DNA of 41,096 bases, taken from assembly GCA_937926175.1 (NCBI GenBank), contig CALANV010000054.1, positions 1-41,096 of the forward strand, read 5' to 3'. The notes below the pieces were generated by a model. The model searched no databases. It saw only the letters and a program-made list of their open reading frames with translations, and was not told the origin of the DNA. Below are positions 40,779-41,096 of this stretch, one piece after another. Made by a program: the position numbers and the translations under genes. The stretch's first letter is position 1. Every line of letters starts with the position of its first letter. The DNA comes from an uncultured Rhodospirillales bacterium (GTDB lineage: Bacteria > Pseudomonadota > Alphaproteobacteria > CACIAM-22H2).

Positions 40779-41096
40779 TCAGGCCCGGATCCCCCCGACC
40801 TGCGGAAACCCGTCGACCCGGTCCGGCGGAAGCGCTGATGCCCCCGCACCGGCCGACAGCCCGGCAACCTGCCCCCGCCAGTGCTCCACCGCCGCCACGT
40901 GCGCCTCGATCACCGCCACCAAGTCGCTCGGCTCCAGCCCCTTCGGCGAAAGCGAGCGGCACAGCACGATCTCCTTCGCCGCAAGATCCACCGCCAGCGC
41001 CCCGCCCCCAGTCTCGGCGCCGAATAGGTTGCCGGCCAGCAGCGCCTCGTAGACCGCCTCCCGCCCGCCCGCCGGCAGCGGGCCGAGGCTCGAGTA
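40779..41096 (-). CDS. CesT-type type III secretion chaperone, 5' part outside the window
   Basis: The frame is open from the stop at 40779 to the window edge (106 codons), so the start lies beyond 41096. The visible part has the class I chaperone core: a helix with YEALLAGNLFGAETGGGALA, a strand AVDLAAKEIVLCRSLSP and the C-terminal helix LVAVIEAHVAAVEHWRGQVA. This shows that secretion-related genes continue to the right. Its cargo is not visible here. Reading only from the internal GTG at 40991 would miss the conserved core. Confidence 0.8.
   Translation of the reverse strand, partial: YSSLGPLPAGGREAVYEALLAGNLFGAETGGGALAVDLAAKEIVLCRSLSPKGLEPSDLVAVIEAHVAAVEHWRGQVAGLSAGAGASALPPDRVDGFPQVGGIRA

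Noticed and set aside
1..41096. Insertion sequences, integrase genes, CRISPR arrays
   Set aside because: No transposase, recombinase, terminal inverted repeats or regularly spaced short repeats were seen anywhere in the window.

Overview
The window looks like a chromosomal segment of a GC-rich alphaproteobacterium. The left 7 kb holds housekeeping genes in an order I associate with Rhodospirillales-type genomes: guaB, an rsmB-like rRNA methyltransferase, a GNAT acetyltransferase and guaA, preceded by rlmE and a ppx/gppA-like phosphatase, all on the minus strand. A tRNA-Gln(CTG) gene closes this block. The taxonomic guess rests on gene order and protein style only.

From about 8.0 kb to the right edge the window is almost entirely a type III secretion system (T3SS) of the Ysc family. 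(1) A long minus-strand operon (24310 down to 8543) encodes a small unknown protein, two tandem filament/tip-like proteins, an LcrH/SycD chaperone, translocators SctE and SctB, a YscG-like needle chaperone, SctI-J-K-L-N-O-P-Q-R-S-T-U, and at its end a CesT-type chaperone with a large putative effector. (2) A divergent plus-strand operon (24546-28854) encodes SctW (YopN-TyeA fusion), SycN, SctX, SctY and SctV. (3) A minus-strand operon (34550-28965) encodes SctD, a YscE-like protein, needle SctF and, unexpectedly, a DotU/TssL-like plus IcmF/TssM-like pair normally seen in type VI/IV secretion. (4) A plus-strand operon (34911-39168) encodes a YscB-like chaperone, secretin SctC, another CesT-type chaperone and two putative secreted proteins. 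An HrpL/BtrS-like ECF sigma factor gene follows, and the window ends inside another CesT-type chaperone gene, so the secretion locus continues beyond the right edge.

The best regulatory signal is a repeated promoter motif, GAAC-N15/16-YYACTAA, present before operons 1, 2 and 4 at nearly the same distance (about 55-65 nt) from the first start codon. Its layout matches the hrp-box class recognised by HrpL-type ECF sigma factors, and such a sigma factor lies at the right end. A STAS anti-sigma-antagonist gene sits at the left end. Together they suggest a Bordetella Btr-like partner-switching circuit.

The most unusual points are the IcmF/DotU-like pair inside the T3SS needle operon, the tandem filament genes with a perfectly identical 180-bp 3' end, and three secreted-protein candidates I cannot assign to a family. 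No LcrV-like tip, pilotin, AraC-type activator, transposase or CRISPR array was seen.
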